A stretch of DNA of 64,000 nt from positions 8,539,501 to 8,603,500 of the forward strand of contig LR746268.1 of assembly GCA_902729315.2 (NCBI GenBank). The letters are read 5' to 3'. Numbering within the stretch: the first letter of the stretch is position 1; every line of letters starts with the position of its first letter. Of the stretch, positions 24,620 to 36,830 are shown piece by piece. Both the position numbers and the translations under genes were made by a program. Below the pieces are notes generated by a model that was not told where the DNA came from, searched no databases, and saw nothing but the letters and a program-made list of their open reading frames with translations. This DNA is from Spirodela intermedia (lineage: Eukaryota; Streptophyta; Magnoliopsida; Alismatales; Araceae).

Positions 24620-25597
24620 TACCAGCAAAGGTGGGAGGCTTGGGTGCTGATCCTGACGTCTCAAAGGCCGTACAACGGTCGGGGGGCCTGCGGCACGCGA
24701 TTTAACGACACGGTGGATACGATGGGCCGGTTACATGCTAGAGAGACCAGTTGTCGGAAAGCACACGGCGGGGGATGCTGCCGAGGCTTCACTTCAGTCG
24801 CAGCTCGTCCCCTCCGATTCCATCGCTCCCGCGGCGCTCCTCCTCCCACCACCTGCCGGCGCGCCCGCTGCTTAAACGAAGAAGGTAAGGTGGAGGGGGA
24901 GGAGTGGAGATGGAGAGTGCCTGACGCGTAGTGTCCGGGACCCCGTCTTGTTCTAGCGGAATGAGTTCTCACGTACTTCCGATTATGTTTCTGGATGGAA
25001 CTCAGGGAATTTTGATTCCGGATTTCGTTCATATTTGCGAAATTCTTCAATATCCCTGGATTATTGCATTATTGTGTTCATTCTTGGTCCATCCTCATTG
25101 ATTCGGGTCCAATTTCTACCGTGAGAAAATTCGTCATCATCTTCTGCGTCGGATCTGTGGCAGAATGTCCCGGCTTTCTGCGTTTCTAACCCGTTTGATC
25201 GACCATACGGCTTTCATCCGTGAGGGACCTGTTATTGCCCTTCCACGCCAATTCTTCTCCCCTATCGTGATGTGCTTGATGACTACTTTCATCTCATTGG
25301 ATCAGCGCGGCTGTTTAATCGGTTCACCATTCAAAAGCAGTTGCTACTTTCCACAACGACCACCCTCCACCGGTTTGAGACCCATCCAGTCTTTGGGAAG
25401 ACCAGAGTTTTATAATTGGAGATGGCACCCTTTATTCAACCTTTCTTGTCTACTGCTAGTGCAGTGGGAAGCATGACCTTCTTCTGGATACAAATAGAGT
25501 CAACTCCTTGTCTTATCACACTCTCGACATGGATCCTCACGTTCTAAGTTTCTTACTGGTTTCCAGTGGTGTGTCCTCTTCAAAGGGTGGAAATCTG

Positions 25598-28500
25598 ATG
25601 GGTGAAGAAATTTTAGTCCCTCCAAGAAAGTTTGCCACTAGTCGATTATGTGAAGTTTCCAGGTACTTTTTTGCCGAATTTATTATTATTATTATTATTA
25701 TATTCGTTCTGGCTATGTTCTAGTTGTGATGAATCTTGTATAGTTCTGATGTCCTTTGAGAAACTATCTGGTGGGTACAGCTTCTCAACAGAACTGATGG
25801 AGCTCCACTCCGAGGAACCTTTGCTACACATTCTTTTCATCCCTGGAAATCCAGGTACATTGTACAGAACAGCTGCCATTTGTGTTCACTTATCGTCTCA
25901 TATGCGATTTAAATGATAGTAATGAGTATTTTTTTTCAGGGATTCCTTCGTTCTATAAAGAATTTATTGAAGCAATATATGAAATTTTCGAAGGAAGTGT
26001 GTCTATCACAGGCAAGAACTCAGTATCCCTTGGGTACCTGGAGAACTCCTCATGATATTTACGGTTAATGAATGGTTTTTTCATGTGTTTTTCAGCAATC
26101 TGCCATCTCTCTCATACAAAAGAGGTCAGTCGCACCTCTGAGAGGTCCTTGACGCAAGTTTATTTTAACCGAGGAGCTTAATCGGAGCAGTGTGAACCAT
26201 AATAAGATTTTAAAACCTCATGGTCCCGATGGAAGACATTAAATATCAGAATTAATTTTTTTATCCTGTATACGGACAAATTGACAAAGTCAGCGGCCAC
26301 CTACAGCCAAAACTTTTGAGACTAGAATAGTTCTGAATATTTTTTCTTCCATACCCAGTGCACAAACATAGTTGATATTTTAACGAGGAGTGCACTGTTG
26401 CATAGTTCTTTGGTTACATGGGATATGAATAATGGTGCTTCCTCCCTTGCGTTATTTGGGCATTGCTTTAGACGAGCAGCATCAGCTTCTCCAATGAGTT
26501 CAAAAAAGTTGAACTGGGAAATGGGTCAATTGGGACCTGCGTTGCGTATAGATTAATACATCTCCCTGGTTTCATACCCTCTTACCCCTAGCAATTCATC
26601 CACATTTTTCGAGCCCTACATATAAACCTAATTGTATTTTGCTTCAAAATTTTCCATTGAGACACAAGGTGTCATTCTTCTTAATTTTACACCTTATTCA
26701 AGTCCAATGAGAGGATGTCAAGTGTAAGAAACTAAGCACACACACAGACACACATGCAGGAGAATATAAATATTGATATACGCACGCTCTGATAGGTTTT
26801 CCTTTAATGACTGGACATTCACTATGCTGTATGTCTTTTTTTTAATTCATTTATGATCATGAGAACTGTAGGAATGTCCCCCTTCAACTTTAGATGATGA
26901 GATATCTGATATTCTTTGACAGAGTTGTGCGAATGGAAGAACCTTTTCATTGCAGGATCAAATCAATCACAAGGTGATGTTTGTGTGGGAAATATTTGCT
27001 TTTACTTAGTAGAGCGCTTTCTCAGGGTATATTGATTTGAAAATGTACAATGGATTACATATTTATTGTGCGTTTGCAAACGTTTCTGCTCTTCAGGAAT
27101 ATCCGGAAGAATTTCATTCACTTAATCTGCAGTGGAGCATTTATACTCGTCAATAGTTCCTGAACGATCTGAGGGTTTCTCCAATTTGTGTCTACTTCTT
27201 TTTTTTTTTTTTGTGCATGTAGACTTTCACCCTTTTTTAAGATATTCACCCCCTATCTTCTCAAATTGGCTCTTTTTCATATTTTTCCTTGTTTAATAAA
27301 TGACTTCATGGCGATGAATATTAATTGAAAATTATCATATTGAGGAATGAAAATGTTGGTATTCCGGGTTCTTTGGGATTTTTATTGCTCGTCATGGAAT
27401 TTTATTTACCATTAATTTGAGAATGTTGTCCATTATACCCTCGGAGTTATTTTTGTGATTGAATCAATTACTTAGACCTCTTCTTGCGTTGAAATAAAGA
27501 ACTAGCAGCCTTCTAGAATGAACTTTGGATTGATGATTTCACATGATGCGTCATTTATTTTTTTTATTAGTTCCATGATCAATTTATTTATCATAGTCTA
27601 AACGAGGTATGTAATAATCAATTCGTAGGTGGATTTCATCAACCAAGAGCTTCAAGATACTGGCATACCAATTGTAATGGTATTGTATTTTTATTACCCC
27701 CTCGTTGGTTTGAAAACATATTTGTTTATATGCATATATTTACTTATGAAAGAAGGAATTATATAAGTTGTTAGTCCCCTGGTTTTGCCAAGTTCTTTCA
27801 GACAGAGGAGCCTGTACAGTCATCACTTAGTAGGTGCTTCATTTTCTTTGAAGGTGGGTCATTCAATTGGTTCCTACATTTGCCTGGAAATCCTGAAGGC
27901 AATGCCACTGCTGGGGGTAACAGTTTCTTCCATATGTCCGATTCTTGGTGCAGCATTTTGACCCCTTTTTAACACAAGGTCCAGATGACACGAGCGCGCT
28001 TTTCTGTGTTTCAGGTGAAATTTACTGTTGCGTTGTATCCGTTTTTGACCCTGAACAAGGATTCATTGAAGCAGTCTCTTATAGGTCTGACTTCACGGTA
28101 CGTGTTTTCTTGCCAAGTTCTTCTTTCCATTTGCATCCCCTTCCTCAGTTCATCCGTGTGAATGTTCTTCGTCACTTGTGCGTCAAGGCCTCAAATATAG
28201 TAATATGCAATATAGTCAACTCATTTACCCATGTTGGACGCCTGTGCATCGATTAGTTGTAATATAACATGATATATGTGCCCTTTTTGACCAAAATTCG
28301 TCAACAGGACGGTGAGAAATCCCTGACTGACTGACAACTGGTGCTTTTTTGTGGTTGATCGGTGAATCTTTGACTTACAGGTCTCCCATCCTCTCTACAG
28401 CCGCCAGCTCCCTTTTACGTTCTTTAGGATTATTACCAGCACCGATTAAAAATTTACTCGTGAGAGGATCTCTAGGGCCATCATGGACTGCTGGTGCAGT

Positions 28501-29739
28501 TGAGGCTGTATCCACCAACCTGCTGCAGGTGAGGATCCCATCTTTGATAAGCCTTGACTTCGTGTTACATTTTTCTTCTGAGTACCGCAAAAAAATAAAT
28601 TATGAGGACAATAAACTCGACGAGATGAGACCCACAATGTTTGTCGAGATGCTTTGAAGTTTTCACAACGAATCAAAGAGAGTTTCCAGTGTAGCATCTG
28701 TACCTGGGGGCAACCAACAATCAAGCATTCACTCCGTATATTTTTTTATTTTGGATTTGATATACCACGCATATTCTTACTGTAATTCATGGTGTTATTT
28801 TTGTTTGAGCCTCTTGAATCAGAGCATAACATTTCAGATTTTGAATCAGATTTTGTTTGGCTACAACTCGGACCAACTTGTATCATTTATGGAGAAAACT
28901 ATATTAGATGCCATAAATTCCCTTTAAGAACTTTAGTTTCATGAATAACCCAGTAGCACTCCATGGGGGAGTTACACACTTGAATGAGTCCCATTAAGTC
29001 GTGTTAAGTTGGTCAACGGTGATGTCGTTGACATCGTTTCTTGGGAAAACGATGGGAAAAAGGAGCTGTTTTGGCTGAAAATTGTCAAAACATGCTAGCT
29101 GATGGGCATCTGTAACCTTATACTGTTTTTTTTTTTTTGGGAAAATATTCTAATTTTGCTCTTCTATTTTCTCACAACAGTACCAGACAATGCGCAATGT
29201 CCTTTTTATGACAAGAACGGAATTTGAAAAGGTGCTTCTTCTAGCATTCTGCTACTGGTTCTTATATGAAAAAAAAAGGGAAACTATCTAACTTGATTTG
29301 GCAGATCCCCGCATAGATTATAAGAATCTGCGCCTGTTCATGATTTCAGCTGTCAGAGGAGCCCGACTGGAGTTTCATCAGAACTAAACAGGATCAGATA
29401 GCTCTTCTGTTTGGGGATGATGACCACTGGGGCCCTTTATCGCTGTCTGAAGAGGTGAAATTACCAATTTAGGCAAATGATCAAAGATAATATTTGGCCA
29501 AGCTATCTTCTTTGCCCTGTTCTCATTCCAAAGCTGGAGAGTTACCAGCCATCTGCTTTGATGGAGCTATAAACTGAGACCATGCTCCCCCTGAACCACA
29601 GATTTCGAAGTGGGCCCCAGATGCTGATCTGGCTATCGAAAGGGAGGGGCACACGCATGCCTTCTGCTGCACCAAGGCTGGATCAGTGTGGGTGGCCAAG
29701 CACGTGGCTGGCCTGATAAAGAGCCGAGTCCTCAGCTGA
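25598..29739 (+). CDS. LDAH: Lipid droplet-associated hydrolase (LDAH) family alpha/beta hydrolase
   Basis: Twelve coding exons: 25598-25662, 25781-25854, 25940-26011, 26096-26124, 26923-26973, 27629-27679, 27854-27916, 28015-28097, 28381-28528, 29181-29231, 29350-29454 and 29602-29739, giving 309 residues in a continuous frame. LLHILFIPGNPGIPSFY is the family's first strand and oxyanion segment. VGHSIGSY carries the nucleophile (about Ser118), LFGDDDHWGP the likely acid, and EREGHTHAF the likely histidine. The family acts on lipid droplets, possibly on sterol esters or other lipids; its substrate is debated. I chose ATG 25598, giving MGEEILVPP; an in-frame ATG at 25529 would add 23 residues. 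Intron 3 is GC-AG and exon 4 is only 29 nt. Confidence 0.93.
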
Positions 29740-30000
29740 ACAGAGTTGGGCCCCGACGTAATCTGAAGGTATGTCTTTGAAGGAAACAGACTTAATCCAT
29801 GGGTCCCCATCTCACTCAATCGTCGGTGTTGACCAGTGAGGCCAGCCCAATCCTTGGCAAGCCCAGCTTGCTCGCTGAAATCTAGACCTATTTTTTTGAC
29901 TTTTAAGCTTGTTTGGAAAATTCCAACTAAGAAAAAATTAAAGCTTTCTTTGGTGCTTATTCGATCTATTCACACCATTTATTATATGGTTGACCAGACA

Positions 30001-30008
30001 AACAACAC

Positions 30009-30052
<44 letters not shown>

Positions 30053-31176
30053 GTTGCCACATTATTGATTGTGGCACAGCCAATGTGGCAAGAAATAAGT
30101 TTTTTAGCCTAGTGAAGAGGAGTTCTTTAAAGCTAAGACCCAGTCTAGATAGGGACCAGGTCAGGCTTGTCGTCTACTTCAAAGTCTGAATTTTGAAGCC
30201 TTAGCCTGAAGAAACTAGCCAGCCTCACTCAGATCTTTTTTTCTTCCTTTAAGCAAATTTTTGAGTCAGACTTGGAAAAAAAAGTGTACCAAGCACTCAG
30301 ATCATTAATTCCCTTGGAACTATACAAGCTAGTGAGCTAGAGAGAGAGAGAGAGAGAGAGAGATGGGCTGTTAGGTTATTGATGATGGTACATGTAGCAA
30401 AAGGTAAGTTCCCCAGACTACTAGATATGAGCCTTTGAAATTGGGACCCTTCTTTCTACCCCTGATTCATATAGACTCTAGTCTGGAACACCCCGCCTAA
30501 TCTAACGTTGACATTTTCTTTAAAGTGGGATTTTGTGCCCAAAATCTGGAAAATTTTAGTCCTAATTCTACGATTGTTCAGATCATTAATACCCTTGATT
30601 ATATTAACTATACAAGCTAGCGTGCTAGAGAGAGAGAGAGAGAGAGAGATGGGTTGTTAGGTTATTGATGATACTACATGTGCCAAAAGGTAAGTTCCTC
30701 AGACTACTAGATATGGGCTTTTGAAATTGAGGCTCTTCTTTCTACCCCTGATTCATATAGACTCTAGTTTGGAATATCCCGCCTGATCTACTGTTGACCT
30801 TTTCTTTAAAGTGAGATTTTGTGCCCAAGTCTGGAAAAATTTAGTCCGCATTCTACGATTGTTCAGTCCACTAATACCCTTGATTACTATACAAGCTAGC
30901 GAGTTAGAGAGAGAGAGAGAGAGAGAGATGGTTGTTAGATTATCGATGATGGTACATGTAGCAAAAGGTAAATTCCTCAGACTACTGGACACGAGCCTTT
31001 GAAGTTGGGACCCCTGATTTATAACTCTAATTTGGAATACTCCGCCTGATCTAATGTCGACCTTTTCTCTAAAGTTGGATTTTGTGCCCAAATTTGGAAA
31101 AAAAATAGTCCTAATTCTACCATTGTTGTGTTCGTTAATACCCTTGATTATAACTATACAAGCTAGCGAGCTAGAG

Positions 31177-31222
<46 letters not shown>

Positions 31223-31300
31223 GTTATTAGGTTATCGATGGTGGTACATGTGGCAAAAGGTAACAAGATGTGAGCCTGATCTAATGTTGATCTTCTCTTT
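30001..31300 (+). repeat. Tandem array, five ~280-310 bp units each with a (GA)n tract
   Basis: Each unit runs (GA)n-GATGGG followed by a block containing TGTTAGGTTATTGATG and GTACATGTAGCAAAAGGTAAG, then CAGACTACTAGATATG, CCCCTGATTCATATAGAC and TACAAGCTAG leading into the next (GA)n. The GAT after the GA tract falls at 30048, 30362, 30648, 30927 and 31218, so spacings are 314, 286, 279 and 291 bp. The first unit is most diverged and the last is shortened. No reading frame is conserved across units. Confidence 0.88.
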
Positions 31301-32320
31301 AAGTCTCATTTTATGCCCAAATTTGGAAACAAAAGGATAGACCTAATTGTACGATCCTTCAGTCCATTGATACGCTTAGTAATGAACAAAGTGACTGCGC
31401 AGACCCGACTTGGGTAGGTGGCGGAAGGTTTCATCTCTCCGCGTGGGTCGGTCGGTGGCAAGGATAAAGCTCCCACCTTTACCTGAGCCGGTCAACGCCG
31501 GCACCACCGGCCGGCCTCCCGCGGTCCCCTAAAGGCGGCGCTTTTGGTAATGCCGCTGCTCCTCTACCTCTATTTTCGCAGCCTTTGCCCCCCACCCTTC
31601 CATCACGAGGGCGCGCACGTGCGACGGCGACCCATTGCGGCAGTGGCTCGTGTGGTTCCGACGGCGACGGCCACGTGGGCCCGCCGCCTTCGCCCGTGAT
31701 AGTGGGCGGCCCTCCGTTCCGTACTCTGGGGGCGAGTGGGCTCGCCCACAGAAACCCGTGAGCCGGCAACAGCCACAGAGAATTCTTTACTAGATGGCCT
31801 GGTTGGCTGTTGTTGCTCTACGATCCCCCCTCAACCCATGCCAGAGAGAATTCCCTCCCCAAGATCTGTCTCACCGGGCCCATTCTGCAAACTCAGGTAT
31901 AAAACCGTGTAGAGAGAGAGAGAGAGGAGGGAGAGAGCACAGTAGTCGCAGACTGACTAGGTTATCGCCGGAGACGGGAGCTTAAAATATAAACGCCTGG
32001 CGAGCGAGCAGGGCTGGGGTGATATAAAAATGCAATCTTGCTCGGTAGGCATCCCACTGAATCCTGAGAAGCTCTAGTATTTAAATGACCCCCCCCCCTG
32101 TGGGTTTCAGGCGTCAGCCCCAGTTTCATGTCCCCAGCTGCTTCTCTCTCTCTCTCTCTCTCTCTGCGCCCACCCCCTGGAAGTCGTGGGACCCCGCTGC
32201 TTCCGATCGCCCCTTTCTCTGCGGAAAGAGGACAATTTCGGAACCCTGTGACAGATGTTGTCTCCTTGTTGGCTCGGTTGCTTGCCCTTGGATTCAGTGA
32301 CCCTTCTTCTCTACCCCCCC

Positions 32321-32326
<6 letters not shown>

Positions 32327-32366
<40 letters not shown>

Positions 32367-32372
32367 CGCTCG
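32327..32372 (+). repeat. (CT)n microsatellite
   Basis: A long run of CT dinucleotides ending in CTCGCTCGCTCG. Non-coding. Confidence 0.9.
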
Positions 32373-33136
32373 CTCTCTCAAGGTTTGCATGGGGGGAGGG
32401 GTAGAGAAGGGGTTTGTCCTCTCCGTTTTTAGGACCTTCCGGGTGAAATTTTACCCTCATCTCTGCACCACGGGTACTCCTTGTGGATCACAACATCGAG
32501 CCAGCGTACGATCTGCTAAAGATATCCGGACGAAGGCTTACAGTTTTAGTAGCATCTCCCCTCCTCCGTCACTCAAGAACCGGAGAGATGCCCGTACGGC
32601 GCTGCCGGCCGATCGTTCGGCGCCCAGAACCTCTTCTTTCCCCAGAAGTACAGTTCTCCGAGGTTTTACATCGAAGCCCCCGCCGAGCCTTCTCTAAGCG
32701 TGCGAGAAAGAGAGAGATGAAATGTAATGCGATTATTGTGAAACAGCCGTCTGGAAATGGGTGGGTAATCCGGCGGTGGTGGCCGGAGGGCGGCGGAGGG
32801 CGGTTGCCGGGGGCACATTTATCTCATCACGTGTCGCCGCCGCCTTCAAGGGTCGGTTCTGATAATGGCAGCGAGCACGCGGAGGAGGAGGAGGAGGAGT
32901 GGCGGTGTGTGTAATGATCATCATCACTCACTCGGCACTATTCATCCACGGCCCGCTACCATCCGAAAACCCCATTTAATTCGCTATTTCTCATGTCTAC
33001 CTTCACATGCAGCTCCATCAATTCCTCCTCGTGAAGGGTCATCGAGCCCCTCCCCCACACCCCCCCCTTCCTCCCTCTTGCCCTTCTCCATTAATTACCC
33101 ACCCGAGATCCCCGACTGCTGACGAGCCCGTTTCGG

Positions 33137-33170
<34 letters not shown>
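33137..33170 (+). repeat. (TC)n microsatellite upstream of OVATE gene
   Basis: A pure TC run about 450 bp upstream of the OVATE ATG. GA/CT tracts are binding sites for plant BBR/BPC GAGA factors; any role here is inferred. Confidence 0.85.
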
Positions 33171-33174
<4 letters not shown>

Positions 33175-33623
33175 GAGCTCAACTTGTGGAGAGTGGGGCT
33201 CTCTTATCGTTATCCGTTCTCGCTGGAAGCTCTGGTTCGCAGCCTGGGTTGGTCGTCGGGAGGAGGGGGACGGCTCACACGTTCCCATAAATGCCCTTCT
33301 TCTTTCTTTTCCCATCTCTGGATAACTGGTCAAAACCCGCCTCACAGCTCCTCCCCTCCCTCGCTATTTCTGTGCCCCCCAGGCTTCCTATCTCTCTCTA
33401 GTTCTCTCCCTCCTGTCTCTCTCCTCGACGTCACCATGGAGGGACACTCCAGCTCCAGCCCACCCAAAGCGCAACTTCCTCCCTCCTCGTCACCTTCCCT
33501 CCCCTCCGAACTGAGCTGAGCCGAGCCCCGGTAGCCGAGCTCTCTCTCAGTACCCTGAACTCCACAACCTCTCTCTCTCTAGCTCGCTAGCTCTCTCTCT
33601 GGCTGTTTTCTCTCTGGTGGGGG

Positions 33624-34355
33624 ATGTCTTCGTCGGGAAAGAAGTTTCTGATGCGGCATCCGGTGGTGGTGGACCTGGGCTGCGGCTGCCGGCGGGGGAA
33701 GCTGTCCTCCCTCTTCTCGGCGCAGCCGAAGCCGAGGACGAAGACGAAGGAGAAACCCTATTCAGCTCCCAAGGAGCAGCAGCACCACCACCACCATTAC
33801 CGCCACCCTCTCTCCTCGTACTACCCCTTCTCCCCCTCCACCTCCGCCACCACCGCCGCCACCTCCCCCTGGGAAACCAGCAACAATCCCTCCTCCATTT
33901 CCACTACCACCGCCTCCCTCTACGACGACGACGCCTCCTCTCCGTCCTCCTACGCCAACTGGGGAAAGAAGCAGAAGCAGAAGCCGGAGCCCGCCGCCAA
34001 GAAGCCCGCCGGGGGGAAGCGCCGTGGGAAGGGCCGCGTGGGGGAGAGCGTGGCGGTCGTGAAGGAGTCGGAGGACCCCTACGTTGACTTCCGCGACTCC
34101 ATGCTGCAGATGATCCTGGAGAAGGAGATCTTCGCATGGGAGGACCTGCAGGACTTGCTCAACCGGTTCCTCGCCCTCAACGCACCCTGCCACCACGACG
34201 TCATCGTCCGCGCCTTCTCCGAGATCTGGAACGGCGTCTTCTCCTACGTCTCCGCCCCTCCTCCGCCCCCCTCCGGCGGCGCCGCCGCCGCGCCGTACCG
34301 GAAGCACGGGAGGCCCCGCGGCGGGCCTCGCCGGAAGCCTCCCACACGTCTCTGA
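33624..34355 (+). CDS. OFP: OVATE family protein (transcriptional repressor), copy A
   Basis: Intronless, 243 residues. The N-terminus MSSSGKKFLMRHPVVVDLGCGCRR carries the short Cys-containing motif seen in the OFP6/7/8 group. The middle is low-complexity (poly-His at 54-58, Ser/Thr-rich, then Lys-rich at 115-137, a likely nuclear signal). The OVATE (DUF623) domain spans about 145-208: ESEDPYVDFRDSMLQMILEKEI, WEDLQDLLNRFLALNAP and HHDVIVRAFSEIW. OFPs are plant-specific repressors that bind TALE homeodomain proteins and TRM proteins and affect organ shape and cell elongation. The C-terminus is Pro- then Arg-rich. Copy B lies 3.5 kb away in the opposite orientation. Confidence 0.93.
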   Translation: MSSSGKKFLMRHPVVVDLGCGCRRGKLSSLFSAQPKPRTKTKEKPYSAPKEQQHHHHHYRHPLSSYYPFSPSTSATTAATSPWETSNNPSSISTTTASLYDDDASSPSSYANWGKKQKQKPEPAAKKPAGGKRRGKGRVGESVAVVKESEDPYVDFRDSMLQMILEKEIFAWEDLQDLLNRFLALNAPCHHDVIVRAFSEIWNGVFSYVSAPPPPPSGGAAAAPYRKHGRPRGGPRRKPPTRL

Positions 34356-35096
34356 CGCAAAAAAAGAGGGATAGATCGTGGGCGGAACGTGGGAGAAAAG
34401 GAGCCGTTGGATGGGATCAGCTTGCGTTCGTTGGACGGCGGAAAGCGAGAAGAGGCGCAGAAAAAAGAAAAAAAAAGAAAAAAAAAGAAAAAAAGAGAGG
34501 CCGCACGTGCGGGCCGACCCGGCTAAACTTGTTACGCACCCGTGTGGCTCCCCGCCGGTTTTTGTCAGCTCGAGAGAGCCGCCATGTGGTGGGCGTAACT
34601 CTTTTAGCCGGTCGTTTTCGGCCAGCGGTCACCTCACCGATCGGTGTCCTGATCTGTACTTCCTTCATATCTTTATTCTTCCTGTTTAGTCGGTAGCAAG
34701 CTCTAGGGTTTGGACGGCAGCAGCAGCAGTAGTGGTGGTGGTGGTGTCTCTGGTTTTCTAATGGCGGCGAGATTTAGGAGTTTGTGTGCGTCGTCCGTGT
34801 TTCAGGTGTAGTCAAGGGCTCTGTAATCTGTACATCTCCTTCGATATTAACATTGACTGCCGTCATCTCCTTCGTTCCACCGCTTCTTCCTCCTCCGGCC
34901 GCCGTGGGCGGCTTCTCCGATGGAGAGGCTCGAATAAACAATCTCATGGGCCCCCCAGAGCCCTTCCGATTTCATGGCTTCTGGCCACCATCGAAGGACC
35001 GAGAGGCACTGCTACTCTGTCCATTGGCTCCTTCCCGGTTTAATGAACGAACGGACATGTTCGAAGTCTCAGTTGAGGACAAAGCTCCCTCCCTCC

Positions 35097-35127
<31 letters not shown>

Positions 35128-36774
35128 TCTGTCTCCCTCTCTCTCTCTCACTGTAGACTCTCCATCTGGCGAAGCTCCTCGTTGGCGTCCAACAGTGGTA
35201 AAGATCTAAATTCATGGAGCCGATGTGCCAGTGGAGGCCCGGATTTTGCAGTCGGCTTTACTCCCTCTCTCTCCATCTCTCTCTCTTTCTCTCTTTCTCT
35301 CTATCTATCTGCTTGCCACCATCTTGGGTCAGTCTTCATCAAAGCTGGCTATCATTGCCTCCTTTAACTTGCTATAAATACTCTTCCTTAGCTTGCTTCT
35401 GCGACAGCCTTGCGTAGAAGAGGGGTTTGAGCACTGCACCGGTCTTTGTCAGGACGAAGGGGACGCAGACCATGCAGCATCAACTCGCCCCCCTGGTTTT
35501 CCCGCGCCACCCATTAATCCCCATTGCGTCTCGCAGCTCCAGCTCATGAATCCAAGATCGTATCATATCTCAGCATATTAATCCGGCGACCCGCAGCAGG
35601 CACTCGATGCCTGCTGAAGACATTCATGGAAGGAAGACGGGGAGAGGAGAGAGAACACAACCCACCGGCGGGTGACGGCGGCAGTAGTCGCGGCGGCGCC
35701 GCCCGGTCTGAAGGGAAGAAGGCGACGGGGGCGGCGCCGTTGAACCGCGGTGGCAATATGCCCGGCGGCGGCGGCGGCGTCCACACATGCATTGGCTCCG
35801 TTTCTGTGGGAACTGAGAGAGGTCTCCGGCCAGGCCGGGAGACGCGGAAAAGGAGGCAGTCGTACTGTAGCGAGCTCCGCGCCTCCCTGACGGAAGTCTT
35901 CCGGTGATTTCAACTTCCAAACGAGAAGCTCGAGTGATTATCGTCAGCTATAGTTGCACTGGTGCAGACAGAACCGGCCCCTCGTGCCACCTTACCGGAG
36001 TGACGTCGAGTTGACTCCGGCATGCAGAGTTCGACCGTCCATGGCAGTTCCGGTGAGGGGTTTCTCGAGCCGAGAGAACGCCGGCGAGCCCCACGGTCGT
36101 GGTTCTCTCTTCGAGGCGGCGGCGCCACCGCGGGTGGCAAGCCCATTAAGGGCCGGCCCTCCGAGATCACGACGACGTCTGCGGCGGTCCATAATGGCTC
36201 TCGTGGCGATTTTAAGAGCTCGTCAGCGGCGCAGGTGATCCTCCTTCCGAATCATGGCGGCCTTTTCATTTCTCCTTGAATCTGTCCAAGTTTGGCTGTC
36301 TAATGCGGCGCATTCATGGCCCTAAAGGGGAGGAAAACTTGAACTCCGTCGTCCTGGGTTAGTGAGAGAAGAGGGCCCACGTGAAACCAGACAACGGTGG
36401 CCATTAATTGACATCGAATGGCCACCGATATCTTCAAAGTCGTCCGTTAAATTTCCACGGGTCTAGAGAGAGAGAGGATGGCGGGGGCTCGCCGAGACTC
36501 ATCTGGTCGTGTCGGCGGTACCTAGAGCTCCATGGCCTCGGAGGGAGAGAGATGGTTCTTCGAGAAGGGCTCGCATCGGTCCTCGCGGTTGGGTCGGTGG
36601 GTGTCCATCTAGCACGACGTTGCGGAGATTAAGGCCCTTCGGCCATTAAATTTGTCTTGATGCTTCGTTGATCTCCTCCCCAAAGTCAAAGTCTCCCCTC
36701 GGACATCACCCGTTCACCAATGAAAAGCCCAAGAAAATAATAGAACGATACGGCTGGCCTTGGCCAAACTTTTG

Positions 36775-36777
<3 letters not shown>

Positions 36778-36815
<38 letters not shown>
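36778..36815 (+). repeat. (TC)n microsatellite
   Basis: A run of TC dinucleotides immediately preceding the first unit of the 36.8-37.2 kb tandem repeat. Confidence 0.9.
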
Positions 36816-36820
<5 letters not shown>

Positions 36821-36830
36821 TCTCAAGCAC

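Larger units (their letters stand above)
23037..25597. other. Spacer upstream of LDAH
   Basis: AT-rich and gene-free to about 24600, with a long (TA)n tract at 23270-23313. A GC-rich block at 24650-24950 probably marks the LDAH promoter and first leader exon; a donor-like GAAG/GTAAGG lies at 24884/24885. A 103-codon ATG frame at 25165-25476 has no recognisable domain and may be a leader uORF. Otherwise I see nothing coding. Confidence 0.45.
29740..33623. other. Repeat-rich spacer upstream of the first OVATE gene
   Basis: Contains a tandem array (30001-31300), GC-rich sequence from 31380 to 33600 and several CT microsatellites (32142-32165, 32327-32372, 33137-33170). The last 100 bp before the OVATE ATG are CT-rich, like a plant pyrimidine-rich 5' leader. 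No further gene is recognised; open frames are repeat- or GC-driven. Confidence 0.45.

Noticed and set aside
33617-34307. Long frames in other phases over OVATE copy A
   Set aside because: Homopolymer-rich (Gly, Val, Pro) shadows of a GC-rich gene; only the 33624 frame carries the OVATE domain.
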